In this document: positions 1 to 12,639 of the stretch, piece by piece
Position numbering within the stretch: the first letter of the stretch is position 1
Layout: the number at the start of each line of letters is the position of its first letter
DNA from: Symbiodinium natans
Lineage: Eukaryota; Sar; Dinophyceae; Suessiales; Symbiodiniaceae
NCBI GenBank assembly: GCA_905221605.1
Contig: CAJNDS010000355.1
Span: 68,913 to 132,912 of the forward strand
DNA: 64,000 nucleotides
Reading direction: 5' to 3'
Made by a program: the position numbers and the translations under genes
Notes under the pieces: model-generated
The model's input: the letters and a program-made list of their open reading frames with translations, nothing else
Database searches by the model: none
What the model was told of the DNA's origin: nothing

Positions 1-760
1 CCTAAACCCTAAACCCTAAACCCTAGCCGCTTTGCATCCTCGGAACAAGCGTGCGTGGCGGAAATGTCAAGAGTCGCAGGGGTCAGTCGTCCTGAGGACG
101 CTATTCTCCCGATCTTCGTGAGGGCCTAAACCCTAAAACTAAACCCTAAACCCTCAACCCAAACCCAATTGCGTTACATCCAAAAATGTACGAGGTTGGG
201 GGGCGGCAGCCCCCCATGATGCTTAGAGGAAGGATGATTGACTTGCATGATGTGTTACATCGAAAAAGCAGCAGGGGGTTGCCCCAGGATGTTTCGAGGA
301 AAAGGGTTATGCTTTTTTTTGGATACGTTCACATCTCAAAATCAACAGATGGGGGGGGGGGGGGGCATGTCTTGGTGTCTAGTGCCGTGCACAATCCCCG
401 CAGATCTTGCTGAGAAAAGTTGGAAGTGGGTCCTACAGCGGGCCCCGGCCAAGACACCATCGTGTGCTTTTTTGAAGGCACCGGAAAACATTGGACGAAA
501 CACGAAGAGGAAAGCAATCTCCCAAACCTTCCTGCGAAGCATTTGTACCGTAATCTTGTCAGGAGCACAACTCACATCCTGAATGACACAAGCCCAAAGC
601 CCCGCTGCCATCCCAGTGACGAAACACCGCACTCCACGGAAACACGGGGAATGTTGAAAACACATCTGCGCCCCTAAACCCTAAACCCTAAACCCTAAAC
701 CCTAAACCCTAAACCCTAAACCCTAAACCCTAAACCCTAAACCCTAAACCCTGTAGCCCA
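1..760. repeat. Telomere-type CCCTAAA repeats with unique filler
   Basis: CCCTAAA at 1-25, 126-155 and an uninterrupted run of about 11 copies at 672-752. On the plus strand this is the orientation of a left chromosome end, but the many internal arrays mean position 1 need not be a telomere. Filler sequence shows no coding signal. Confidence 0.85.
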
Positions 761-1029
761 AGGGTGTGAGTCCCTGGAGAGCCCCAATTTTGGCCAACCC
801 ACCTTCAAACCGACGGGGACAGCTCCAAGATTCCACCGGGCGACTTTGAGAACCAAAAGGGAAATCGATGGAAAATGACATCGATAACCACAGGCCCTGG
901 CTTTTCTGCATGCAAATGAACGCCAAGCCTGATCCTCCTGCACCGGAGAACTGATTAGACACTCCAAGGAGTGCGAGAGACTTCTGCTCCCAAAAGCACC
1001 AACTAATCCTGATTCGTGACCCAATGTGA

Positions 1030-1839
1030 TCATAGCTTGGCTTCGCCAATGAGTCTGAATGGAGCTTTGACGTTCAAAACGCTTGCAACGCGCAGCGTGA
1101 TGCCAGGATCAGTGAAGACTAAGGCATTGTTCATGTAGTCTATCCAACCAATGCCAGAGTCAAAATACTGTGGGAGGCCCTGCGGAAGCTTATCCTCAAA
1201 TCCAGCGAGGCCTCTTTGAGCCAGCAAAGAATATTTGAAGTACATCTCCTTTCTGTGCGTGTCATATTCAACCAAAGATTTCCAAAGCTCCTGATACTCC
1301 GCGCCCAATCCTCCATAGCAAATTGCTGTTAGATTGGCTGGAAATGAGAGCTGGGCGCCATCTATGCTCAGTGTCACTGTGCCAAGGTCGATCACGCGCA
1401 CTTCATAGGCTGCATGCATCTGTTGAATCGTCCTGAAAGTTTTGGACCACAGCTCCGGGTTCTGCATTGAGTAATCGGAGCGGTATGCCCTGTTGTGGAA
1501 TTTCAATCCAACTGATGCGAGCCATATCCACCATGGGTCGTCCATCTCCCAGTCATCCCAGCTTGAAAGTCTGGCAAGCACAGCCGCCAAAGGCTTCCTG
1601 AGATCATGATGGTACACTTCCCGTGGGTCTTCCTCCTCCATTCTAGCCGTGCGCATGTTTTCCACGCGGACATCGATGCCAAAGTCCTCTGACTCGTAAC
1701 CGTGACCAGGTTGCCCAGGGAGTTGTCCCGTTTCAGCCGCTTCGACATAAACCTGAAGTCGCTCATAGGCTTGGTATCGTCGAACAAAAGACTCCTCGCT
1801 GCCACCGCGGTCAGGATGATGTATCAGCGCCGCCTCCAA
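1030..1839 (-). CDS. J-domain protein, C-terminal exon
   Basis: About 270 codons ending at a stop at 1030. The first codon is TTG, and the frame is open only to 1900, so the true 5' part lies in an upstream exon. It begins with ALIHHPDRGGSEESF and RYQAYERL, the HPD loop and helix III of a DnaJ J-domain that stimulates Hsp70. A Trp-rich segment (SSWDDWEMDDPWWIW) and about 150 residues without a known motif follow. The J-domain helices before HPD are out of frame or beyond an intron. It sits between telomere-type arrays, so it is a subtelomeric gene or a gene fragment. Confidence 0.6.
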   Translation of the reverse strand: MEAALIHHPDRGGSEESFVRRYQAYERLQVYVEAAETGQLPGQPGHGYESEDFGIDVRVENMRTARMEEEDPREVYHHDLRKPLAAVLARLSSWDDWEMDDPWWIWLASVGLKFHNRAYRSDYSMQNPELWSKTFRTIQQMHAAYEVRVIDLGTVTLSIDGAQLSFPANLTAICYGGLGAEYQELWKSLVEYDTHRKEMYFKYSLLAQRGLAGFEDKLPQGLPQYFDSGIGWIDYMNNALVFTDPGITLRVASVLNVKAPFRLIGEAKL

Positions 1840-1899
1840 GCCGTCTTCAGCATGGACTTGGAAATCTGACCATCTACTTCCAAGAGGGCCTTGTCCTCT

Positions 1900-4800
1900 T
1901 CAAACAATGTCCTGCCTGGCTTTTTGCTTTTCGGGACAGCGAAGCAGCCCAACTCTGGAACCCCAGCGAAGAGTGCAAAACACAAGCCCAGGAAGAGGTA
2001 CGACAGCTATGCCATGGAGCCAAGGTGCTCTCACTAGCAATAAAGGGTTTAGGGTTTAGGGTTTAGGGTTTAGGGTTTAGGGTTTAGGGTTTAGGGTTTA
2101 GGGTTTAGGGTTTAGGGTTAGAACATGCGATGAAGTCTTACAGTACTTGCTGCTGGGTGTTGTCTTGCAAGCATGACAGCTTGCACGGGTTTATAAGGGT
2201 TTACATCACATCTTAAAAATACAGGGGATGGGGGGGAGGGCAGCAGCCCCCCACATGATGTTTGGAGGATGGTCGATTTGAATGCTGCGTGACATCTCAA
2301 GAGCCAGCGGAGGGGTTGGGGGGTGTGGCAACCCCCCATGATGTTTCGAGGAACGATGATTGATTTGCATCATGTGCTCTTAAACCCTAAACCCTAAACC
2401 CTAAACCCCAAACCCTAAACCCTAAACCCATTTGGGGGGGGGGGGGGGGGGGGGGGGCAGAGGTGGGGGTTATCAATTGCAGCAAAGCGAACAGCATCCG
2501 CGCCTTTTGCACATGCAAACGACTAGCCAGTCGTGCCAGCCGCCGTGCAAACGATGAGGCCATTTTTCAGCCCGCTGGTCCTTTGGGTTTAGGGTTTAGG
2601 GTTTAGGGTTTGGGGTTTGGGGTTTAGGGTTTAGGGTTTAGGGTTAGGGTTTAGGGTTTAGGGTTTAGGGTTTGGGGGTTTAGGGTTTTGGGTTTAGGGT
2701 TTAGGTTGGGTTTAGGGTTTAGGGGATTAGGGTTGAGGGTTTCTGGGGCTTAGTGTGCCACTTTGGAGAGTCGGGCACTTAGGAGAAAAGTGAAACTGCG
2801 GTGCCAGGTTTCGGATTTCTACTGGCCATTGGGTCATGCTAAACGCTCGCAACCTTTGTCAGGAGCAAGACAGATTTAAACCCAAAAGCCCAAAAACAAA
2901 ACCGCTTCCCCGAAATCCTGTCACAGCCCAAGCGGAAACTCCATAATCATGGCCTGTAGGCCCAGAATAACAGAACGAATGGCACCAGGCTCCCCAGCAA
3001 CGGCGAAAAAGTGGTACCCTTTTCTGATTCATCTGGCTTTGCACCCTAAACCCTAAACCCTAAACCCTAAACCCTAAACGCAGCCTTCAAAAACCAAGAA
3101 GAAGGGTACTGCCGAGCAACCGAGCGTCCTAGGGTTGCAAGTGGCCTCACGTATGATCATGAGGTTTAGAGACCCAGAACCCCTAAACCCTAAACCCTAA
3201 ACCCTAAAACCCTACACCCTAAAACCCTAAACCCTTAGCCCTACAAACCTTAAACCCTAAAAACCTCAAATCCGCTAAAAGCATAAAACGTAAGCGAGTT
3301 AAGGAGCCCAAAGCTGTCGCTTCTTCCGCGCGAGCCGGGCTCAGTTCGCCTCGCGTTGTACCAGCGTGGGCCTCGGCTTTCTCAGTTCCCCTACCCAGGG
3401 TTTAGGGTTTAGGGTTTACAAAGGGTTTAGGGTTTATAAGGCTTGATAAGGCTTTATAAGGATTTATGAGGGTTTGTAAGGGTTTGCAAGGGTTTATAAG
3501 GGCTTAGGGTTTACAAAGGGTTTAGGGTTTGGGGTTACGGTCTGGACGGCCTACCTTTGGAATCCCAAAGCCCACTTCTCCCACTTCTTTGCGGGCTCTA
3601 TCAGAAACATCTACGGTGGACAGGGCTTAGGGTTGAGGGTTGAGGGTCGCGGCAATTGCTGACCCGAAAAACTGGTTGAAATATTGCGGCCATCGGCACA
3701 CCTCGCCTGTGAAATCAGGAAAGACGTGGGCCGCCAGAGCTAATCTTGAACAATACAGGTCTTCTATGTAATTTCTATAATATCTGATAATTTTTGTGGA
3801 ATATAATCTTTATTATTGTTATTATAAGAGTAGTTACATGACCCCTTAGCCGCGGCTCTCCTGCGGCTCTCCTGGACCTCTCCCATGGCGCTGCCCCATC
3901 AAGACAAGCGCCCGCTGGAGAGAATCCAAGCCTAGACTTGAGGAAGTAAACCCTTAACCCTTAACCCTAAACCCTAAACCCTAAACCCTAAACCCTAAAC
4001 CCTAAAATGTTTACGCCGGGTGGTTTGGGGTGGCGTGCCGCCACCGCGTTGTTGCGAAGCGACCCGGGCAGAGGGGCCGCTTAGATCGTAGGTGCGGCCC
4101 CGGAGCCCAAGAACGTTACCACACCCTAAACCCTAAACCCTAAACCCTAAACCCTAAACCCTAAACCCTAAACCCTAAACCCTAAACCCTAAACCCTAGA
4201 GTGTACATCCCTTTTGAGCCGATACCCTGACGAGCATGCAAAGTTGCAACATTAAGAAAATATTTCACTTACATTTATAAATTCAGGCGACAAGACAACA
4301 ACCCTAAAGCCAACCCGGAAAAGAGCGGGCCTTGAACCCCTCTGAGCCCTAAACCCAGCCCATAGTGGGGCCTGAGCCCTAAAGCCCCTAAAACCAGCCC
4401 AGGCTAGACCCTAAACCCTAAAGCCAACCCAGAGTAGGCCCTGAACCCTAAAGCCAGCCCAGACCAGACTAGGCCCTGAACCCTAAAGCCAGCCCAGAGT
4501 GGGGCTTGAACCCGAAGCCAGCCCAGAGTGTACCCTAAAGTCAGCCCAGAGTAGGGCCTGAACCCTCAAGCCAGCCCAGAATAGGCCCTGAACCCTAAAG
4601 CCAGCCCAGACCAGACTCGGCCCTGAACCCTAAAGAGCCAGCCCAGAGTGGGGCCTGAACCCTAAAGCCAGCCCAGAGTGGGGCCTGAACCCTAAAACCA
4701 CCTTGCCCAGGAACACGGCGACCTTGCCCAGTAAAACGGCAACCTTGCCCAGTAAAACGGCGACCTTGCGCAAGGCGTGAAAGAATGCGCGGTTTGTTTG

Positions 4801-5260
4801 TTAAATTTACTCGCCCGTACAGTTCGTTCACTTAAAAAGCCCGACTAAAATATGCTGCATTGATTCTTCACTCACGCATAGCTGGACGTCTAGAGCATGC
4901 ACCGCTTCAGTTTCTTCAGTCTCCCCAGACTACCCTACCCAACCCCAAACCCCAAACCCCAAACCCCAAACCCCAAACCCCAAACCCCAAACCCCAAACC
5001 CCAAACCCCAAACCCCAAACCCCCCCCCAAACCTCAAACCCTAAACCCTAAACCCTGACCCCTAAACCCTAAACCATAAACCCTAAGCGCTACAAAAAGA
5101 AGCTGCTGCAACGTGTGGCGGTGACGCCTGCAGATGCTGCATCTGAGGTGCCCAGCAAAGAGCCACCCAGCTGAGGATGCGCAGCCCACCTGGGAATGCA
5201 TGAAAAGCGTTTAGGGTTTAGGGTTTAGGGCTTAGTTAAGCTTAGGGTTTAGGGTTTGGG
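1900..5260. repeat. Mixed-orientation telomere-type arrays
   Basis: TTTAGGG at 2045-2119 and 2584-2745; CCCTAAA at 2381-2430, 3044-3079, 3182-3240, 3951-4007 and 4125-4199; a 24-G run at 2434-2457. Degenerate AACCCTAAAGCCAGCCCAGA units of about 30 bp lie at 4320-4700, and a CCCCAAA array at 4943-5025. No gene seen. Confidence 0.85.
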
Positions 5261-8200
5261 AGTTTTTGTTTATGCCACCCGCCTAGCTTGGGGTTTAAGG
5301 TTTAGGGTATCCACTGTGTGATGTGTAGTTATGTCATACACCTGTTCACGTGCGCTGACCAAATCGCTGCCTTGTTGCGCAGACTTATGCAGCCAGCAAC
5401 TATTCGCAAGCGGAGCGGTCTGTTTTTCAGCCAGCATCTGTGCTGGTGGCATAAAAACCACCGCCGGCTCCAGTGAAGCATTTATTCTTCACAGGTCGAG
5501 ATTGGGAGGACAGTCCTCACTGAATGTTCTCAAAGGACTTGAACAATCCACCCAACCCCTGAACTCATCTTTCAGCTTTCAAAAAATCATCAGATCCGCC
5601 AAGAAATGGTGACTGGTGACATGTCGTCATGTCGTGTTGCAGGAGGGGAAAACCGGAAAACAACCCAAGCTGCGGTGCCAGGAAGCACAAGACAAGGTAA
5701 GGCATCCCTGTCAACAAAGCAAGCCCGGTTTTGCTTGCTGGTCATTTCTGGGAAAGGCTGTACATGACCTCTCTGCACTGACTCCCACCATACAGATCGT
5801 CACGAGTTGGTGATCTTTAAGAGCATGTCTGCATAGCAGTAAGCCCTGAACCCTTGGCCCCAAACCCTAAACCCTAAACCTAAACCCCAAACCCTGGCAC
5901 CTTCAGGAGCTCACACAAAAAGTCTTTGGCTCGCTGTGTTCACCCTGCAGTGTGCCACTTTGATCCACCTTGGGCATCCGGGTGTGTATCACCGATGTTC
6001 CTAGGCATTGGGGTTGAGGGTGTAGGGTTATAGAAATTGTTCAGGGTTTGGGTCCCATTAACGTTTTGACCGAAAGTTTTGACCGGGTTTTGACCGAAAG
6101 CTTCTTTTTGAAAATTATATTTCAATTCCATTGTTGACTGGAGGGGAATGATACCACATATTTTTTTTGTTTTGTCTTGAGGGTTTAGGGTTTAGGGTCT
6201 AGGGTTTAGGGTTTAGGGTTTAGGATTTAGGATTTAGGGTTAGGGTTAGGGTTTAGTCCATCCATGAAACCATAGTTATGCTTGCCACACTTGCCACTCG
6301 ATACGTCGACAAGAGATGACATGCCGTGAGGTCACCTGATACGAACTCTGTCGATGCATCCCTGTCCCTTGTCATATCTCATAACCAGCACTTGATGCGC
6401 ACTATCAACCAACCCTAAACCCCAAACCCTAGACCCCAAACCCTTTTTTTTGAAGCTGGACTTGCTACCCTAAACCCCAAACCCCAAACCCTAAACCCTA
6501 AAGCCTAAACCCTAAACCCTAAACTTTGCCTTAAACCCTAAACCCCAAACACTCAAGCCGGCTGGTCCCCCAGCCCCCGGATGCACCGGCCTGGCTATTG
6601 GTGACGGCGACTCTCGGGATCCGGCATGGCGGAGAAAAGAAGCCTTACTAAACCCTAAACCCCAAACCCCAAACCCCAAACCCTAAACCCTAAACCCAAA
6701 ACCCAAACCCTAGCCCTAAACCCTAAACCCTAAACCCTAAACCCTAAACCCTAAACCCTAAACCCTAAACCCTAAACCCTAAACCCTAAACCCTAAACCC
6801 TAAACCCTAAACCCTAAACCCTAAACCCTAAACCCTAAACCCTAAACCCTAAACCCTAAACCCTAAACCCTAAACCCTAAACCCTAAACCCTAAACCCAA
6901 ACCCTAGCCCTAAACCCTAAACCCTAAACCCTAAACCCTAAACCCTAAACCCTAAACCCTCCAATGACCAAGGGGAAAAAAGGTTTAACTTTCACATTCC
7001 TGCTACATCAGGAAACTCAAAAAGTTTAAGGTTCAACTAAAGGTGGAGAAAAGAAGCTCCAGTGCTCGGCTGCCACAAGGCTGTGAAGCTGTACATTCCT
7101 GAGATTGGCGTCTAGGGTTTAGGTTTAGGGTTTAGGGTTTATAGAAATTGTATAGGGTTTGGGTCCCCAAAAGTTTTGAGCGAAAGTTTTTCTTTCATCG
7201 GGAGGGGGGGCTGGGTGGGGAGGGCGGGGGGGGGGGGGGAGGGAGCTGGGCGGGAGGGGGGCTGGGCGGGAGGGGGGTCTGGGGAGGGGGCGCGAAAGTT
7301 TTGAGCGAAACGTTTTGAGTGAAACATCGGGGGTGGGGGGGGGGTGGAAGCTGGGGCGGGGGGGCGGGGTGGTTGGGCGGGAGCGGGGTCTGGGGGGGAA
7401 AGCCCCCAGAGCTTTAGGTAAATTGAGCATTTGCCCTCCTGGAAGTGTTTCGGATTAATGTAAACTCGGCTTGTCGGCTGTTTTGACAAATATCTTGGGA
7501 AATTCCGAATGATGCCACATACAATTTCCATCTATTTTGTCTTGAGCGTTTAGGGTTTAGGGTTTACTCGGCGCTGTCTCGGAGTCAGGGTTTAGGGGTT
7601 TAGGCATCTTGCCTTGCCCCAGCAGTAGTGATACCAGCAACAGTTTGGGTTTCTACCACCACCAACAAACCTTCAAGATTTTAAAGAACCAAACCCTAAA
7701 CCCTACAAACCCTATAAACCCCAACAACCGTATAAACCCTATGAACCCTATATATCCTAAACCCTAAACCCTAAACCTAAAGCCGAGAATCTGGCTGGTC
7801 GAGGACAAGGTCCTTCTTCGTGAATGATCCACGGCGCGCGAGAAGGGACGGCTTCTTGAAGTCCCTCGTGCCTGTCCTTGGCGACACAACCAGGGTACCA
7901 CGGGCCTGGGACAAGCTGGGGATGACCCTCTATATGTGACATTTTCCGGGGCAAACCTTCGCAAGATTATGGTTTTGGTTTGTCAGAAGCGCAGCGAGAA
8001 TTTACAACCAGCGCTTGTTCACCAACACATGTTCACTGTATGTTGCTCCCGTTCGTGCGTGGCTGCCTTTTGTCAGCCGCGGGTCGCATCTATTTTGTCT
8101 TTCGATGGAGGACCGAGACAACACTAAACATGCAGGCTTCTCTGCGTTTCTCGGATGGGTTGCAGCTTTCGACCCTAAACCCCTAAACCCCTAAACCCCT

Positions 8201-9900
8201 AAACCCCTAAACCCCTAAACCCCTAAACCCCTAAGCCCCTAAACCCCTAAACCCCTAAACCCCTAAACCCCTAAACCCTAAACCCTAAACCCAACTATAG
8301 GCAGAGGCGATCTATTGAATCTATTGCCGCTCCTATATGGGCATTGAAAGCCAGCTGGAAAAGCGCGACTACGTCAAAGCCCTGCCATCAGGGTCATCCA
8401 CATTAGCGCACATCAATGGCCTACGATACAGGCGGTTTCGAGTTTAGGGTTTAAGGGTTAAGGGTTAAGGGTTTAGGGTTTCAGAGTCCGATCTGCAATG
8501 ACGAAGCATGTAGAAACACCTTCCGCGACGATTCCAATGTGTCTTGCATGTCTTTTTTGCAGCCTGCTTAGCTGAACTGAACGTCCACATTGCAGGGAAT
8601 TGGCATCGAACCCATCTGTGCCCTCTTAGTGTTTAGGGTTTAGGGCTTGGGGTGCCAGCGGTTTAATAGGGATTCTAGTACCTCCTACTGTAATCCCTGT
8701 TAGCCCTGTTAGTATAAAGGTGAGCATCCCAAAAATGGTGGTTCCGGCGAGTTTCGGATATACTGGGCATGCTAGGACGGCAACTACAAACATGACAAAC
8801 CTGTAGTGCCGTCGTGGGGATGCTAACTGCGGTTTAGGGTTTAGGGTTTAGGGTTTAGGGTTTAGGGTTTAGGGTTTGGGGTTTCGTCACCCGCATAGCT
8901 GGACGAACCACTCCGCAGGGATTCCAAGTCTGAGTGATGAAGCGAAATTGTGTTTGAAAAAGGGTTGTCATGGCTACCCTGGGCAAGATTTAGGGTTTAG
9001 GTTTTAGGTTTTAGGGTTTAGGGTTTAAGGTTTACGGTCACCGCTCTTTGGCAATTCTTGATGGTAAATGGGTTGCCTACCACGTGTTGTTACCAGCCAT
9101 TGCTAGATAGACAATTTCCACGATGTCGGGAAAGCGTCACAGGCACAGACCTTGTCACCAAATCCGCCACGTCATCCGAGTAGAGTTGCTCAATTGGCGG
9201 CAGGTCTCCTTAGTTGTCCAGTACCCTTGGGGAACTGAAGGTTAACCTTTGGGAAGAAAAGGGGATTCTAGTACCCCTAAACCCTAAACCCTAAACCCTA
9301 AACCCTAAACCCTAAACCCTAAACCCCAAACCCTAAACTGCTGAGAGCGCCGCTGTCCATTTACATGGGCGCTCGAGGCTTCGACCGAGTTCCCCGACCG
9401 AGCGTCTCCACAGAACGGTGAGGGAGGGTAAAGTTTAAGGCCTCCCGGTAGACGGGGCCTGCCAGTGCCTGGCTACGCCTCAGACCTAGAGCATAAGGCC
9501 TATTTTCATGAGGGCCCCCCACCCGCTTCTGGGCCGGTCCAGGGACGGCTTCTGCACGGTTGAACACGCCCGACCCCCACCCCGTGCCGCCTGGGACCCT
9601 TTGACGATCTCCAAACCTGCCTTTCCTGGAACCCTTGACTTACTGTTTTGATGGTTGGAAGCAGGGGCCGGCCGAGGCCCCTGCTTCCCCCTACCGTTTT
9701 GCTGCCCTAATTAGGCTGCTGAAGCCGCGCGATCCAGGATTTGCCCAGACCCGTAATGTGCGTTTTTCAGTATTGCAATCGACGGTTTTGGGCACCCCTC
9801 CACTTTACTCCGTGAAAGCTCCAAGAGGCTCCACAAAGCTCGGGAGGCCCCACCCTGCTTTTTCTCTGTAACCCCTTGAGGGGGGTTAGGGGGGTGAACC
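5261..9900. repeat. Telomere-variant arrays, including the longest CCCTAAA run
   Basis: About 26 tandem CCCTAAA copies near 6716-6894, with CCCCAAA variants at 6410-6720. CCCCTAAA at 8172-8275, TTTAGGG at 8833-8885, CCCTAAA at 9275-9335. G/C-rich runs at 7200-7400. Sequence between arrays shows no supported gene. Confidence 0.8.
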
Positions 9901-9999
9901 CTAAACCCTAAATGAGAATAGTTTGGGTGGTTGGGGTGGGACTACATGCTAACGCAAGCGAGCGGCCCGGGTGCTTTTAGCACCAGCGAGCTTCCCTTC

Positions 10000-11930
10000 T
10001 ATACACCCTAAACCCTAAACCCCAAACCCGAAACCCGGAACCCTAAACCCTAAACCCCCTAAACCCCCTAAACCCCCTAAACCCCCTAAACCCCCTAAAC
10101 CCCCCAAACCCCCTAAACCTCCGAACCGCCCGAAACCCCCTAAAAACCCCCTAAACCCCCTAAACCCCATAAACCCCATAAACCCTAAACCCTGAACCCT
10201 AAACCCTAAACCCTAAACCCGAAACCCTACTCTACAACAAAGTCTCCCATTGTAAACGATGAGGACACCGCTGCCTTGGGCTCCAAAACCGGCAGATCTC
10301 CCGTTGAGGCTCTGCCTTGAGGGTTTAGGGTTTAGGGTTTAGGGTTTAGGGTTTAGGGTTTAGGGTTTAGGGTTTAGGGTTTAGGGTTTAGGCTTTCGGC
10401 TTTCGGCTTTAGGCTTTCGGCTTGAGGCTTTCGGGTTTCGGGTTTAGGCTCTGCCTTGAAGTGGAGGCACATGACAGGAGAGGGAGGAAGCCTTGGACGA
10501 GGGTGATCCCTCATCTTCAGAGGAATCTGTATCATGTCCTCCTGCTGCAGCCACCGGCAAAGACAAGGGCATGCCTTCAATGACGGACATGATGCCCGAA
10601 CCACTGCACAAAAATCGGGGGGCAAAATGAGCTGGAGCAGAAGAAGGCTGCGAGAATAAGGCAGGGCCAAGCAAGGCCAGGAAGACCTAGGATGCTGCCG
10701 CAAGTTCACCCCTACTTGGGGCGATAGGGTTTTTAAGGGTCTTGAGGGTTCGAAGGGCTTTAAGGGTTTTAAGGGGTCTAAGGCCGTTAAGGGTTCTAAG
10801 GGCTTTAAGGGTTGTAAGGGGTTTTCAGGGCCAGGCCCTGACATGGTCTACAATCTTCACAGACGTCGCGGGTAGATTGGACCGATTGCTGCTCTGAGCA
10901 CTTGGAGGCCCAAAACCCTATACCCTAATCCCTAAACCCTAAACCCTGGCTTTCCAGGGCGCGCGCCCTGAGGAGATCCACTTTAACGGATTCCTGGCAG
11001 TGCGCTGTCTGGAAATTTGCTGTGAAAACGTTTGTGAAGCCCGCTGACCTCTTCCTCCCTGCTCCACTAGCAAGCAGTCAGGGGGTCCAGGGGGTTTGTA
11101 TTTAGGTTTCTGTCACCCCCACATATCTCCCAAGAGGTCGCATGTGGGCACTAGCTGAAGGAGGCTACGGCTTCACACCTTAGGGTTTAGGGTTTAGGGT
11201 TTAGGGTTTAGGGTTTAGGGTTTAGGGTCTAGGGTTTGGGGTTTGGGGTTTGGGGTTTGGGGTTTGGGGTCTAGGGTTTCGGGCTTCGGGTTGAGGGCTT
11301 GGTAGTCTGCATTTTTGTTAAAGCATGGACTGAGGTCGGCACTCTTTTCACTACAACAGAAAAGCACAAAGCAAAGCCGCCTCCAAGTACACATTTGTCA
11401 GAACAGTCTTAGAGACTGCCTCCCACCTCCTCGGGACTGAGCTTGCCAAAACCGTGGCTGCGCAATGTCAACTGCCTGTTAGACTAACTGCGGCTTTAGT
11501 CTTTAGGTGTTCTTCGGGTTCGGGCTTTGCAAAGTTTAGATCGTAGGGTTGATGGGAAAACCTGGCTAGATGAACCAGAGCGTTACGCTTGCAAACTCCT
11601 CAAACCGGAGTGTTGCTGGTCTTCCTCTGGGGCAGAGCAGGCTTCACGAAACCTCCTTCAAAATTCAAAAACCTAAGCCCTAAACCCTAAACCCTAAACC
11701 CTAAACCCCAAACCCCAAACCCCAAGCGCCTCAAAAACACAAACGCTGCCAACCCGTCACAACATCGAACATGGCCAAACCCTCGAAAGACCAAGGCCAC
11801 CTTCCATGTAGGGTTTAGGGTTTAGGGTTTAGGGTTTAGGGTTTAGGGTTTAGGGTTTAGGGTTTAGGGTTTAGGGTTTAGGGTTTAGGGTTTAGGGTTT
11901 AGGGTTTAGGGCTTAGGGTGGGCTGCATGG
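10000..11930. repeat. Telomere-type and CCCCCTAAA-variant arrays
   Basis: CCCTAAA and CCCCCTAAA variants at 10005-10232; TTTAGGG at 10319-10395 drifting to GGCTTTC units; degenerate GGGTTTTAA units at 10725-10825; TTTAGGG/TTTGGGG at 11182-11275; about 15 TTTAGGG copies at 11807-11915. No gene. Confidence 0.8.
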
Positions 11931-12059
11931 TTTTGAGACAAGATTTCGCATGATGCTCCCAAGAACCCCTATTGCACGGACGATCGCGCCAAGAATCGAA
12001 AGTCTCGAGACGTCGGGAGTTGGCCATTCGGGCGACAGGCTGCTGGGCAGGTTCGTCCT

Positions 12060-12530
12060 AGTTCCAAGAGTTGTGAGTCATAATATTAACGCAGGATTAT
12101 AAGGAACGCATGAATGCTGCATTAATATTATGAACGTAGTGTGAAAAGCCGCATGAATGAATATCATAAGGCTTTTAGTAACGAAGAGAATGAAGTGAGT
12201 TTACGAACACATGAACGAGGGAGTGAACGTAGAGAATGTCTTCATATTTTGGGAAAACCGTTTCATAGGACGTGCTACTATCAAATTTAATGGGAAAAGA
12301 CTACGAAAAGAACCCCTGAAAATTAGCCTTTTCCTTTTATTTTTAATATGATCACTTCGCTACGCTCGTTTCCTCGTTCATTATAATACGAGCGAATGAA
12401 GGAAAAAGAACGCCCGTTTATAATTCTCTTCGTAAATCTCTTCACGCTACGTTCATACACGAATTCGTTCACCCGTGTACTCATTTAGTTTATTCACTTC
12501 ACTTCACGGGCGCGTAAAAGACTCATTAGT
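12060..12530. other. AT-rich island with inverted-repeat words
   Basis: The composition is much more AT-rich than the flanks. Short words such as GAACGTAG, AACGAAGAGAAT and CGCTACGTTCAT recur in both orientations. No open frame of note. Possibly an organelle-derived or foldback insert; origin unknown. Confidence 0.4.
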
Positions 12531-12639
12531 GCGCCCTGTAATGCTGACTCTAACAATCGTATAGGGGAGGGGGAGGGGACCCGTTTTGTAATCCGGAGGG
12601 GAGGGGCAGCAAAAACCCATTTCAACTGTTCAAGCGGGG

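Noticed and set aside
1-25. True chromosome end
   Set aside because: Orientation fits, but only about 3.5 copies are present and dozens of internal arrays look the same, so a telomere cannot be claimed.
7139-7531. Pro-rich ORF at 7.1-7.5 kb
   Set aside because: Generated by poly-G/C tracts and AAAGTTTTGAGCGAAA repeats, with no motif.
10374-10844. Pro/Leu-rich ORF with LKPLKPLEPL repeats
   Set aside because: Produced by degenerate telomere-type repeats; no independent coding evidence.
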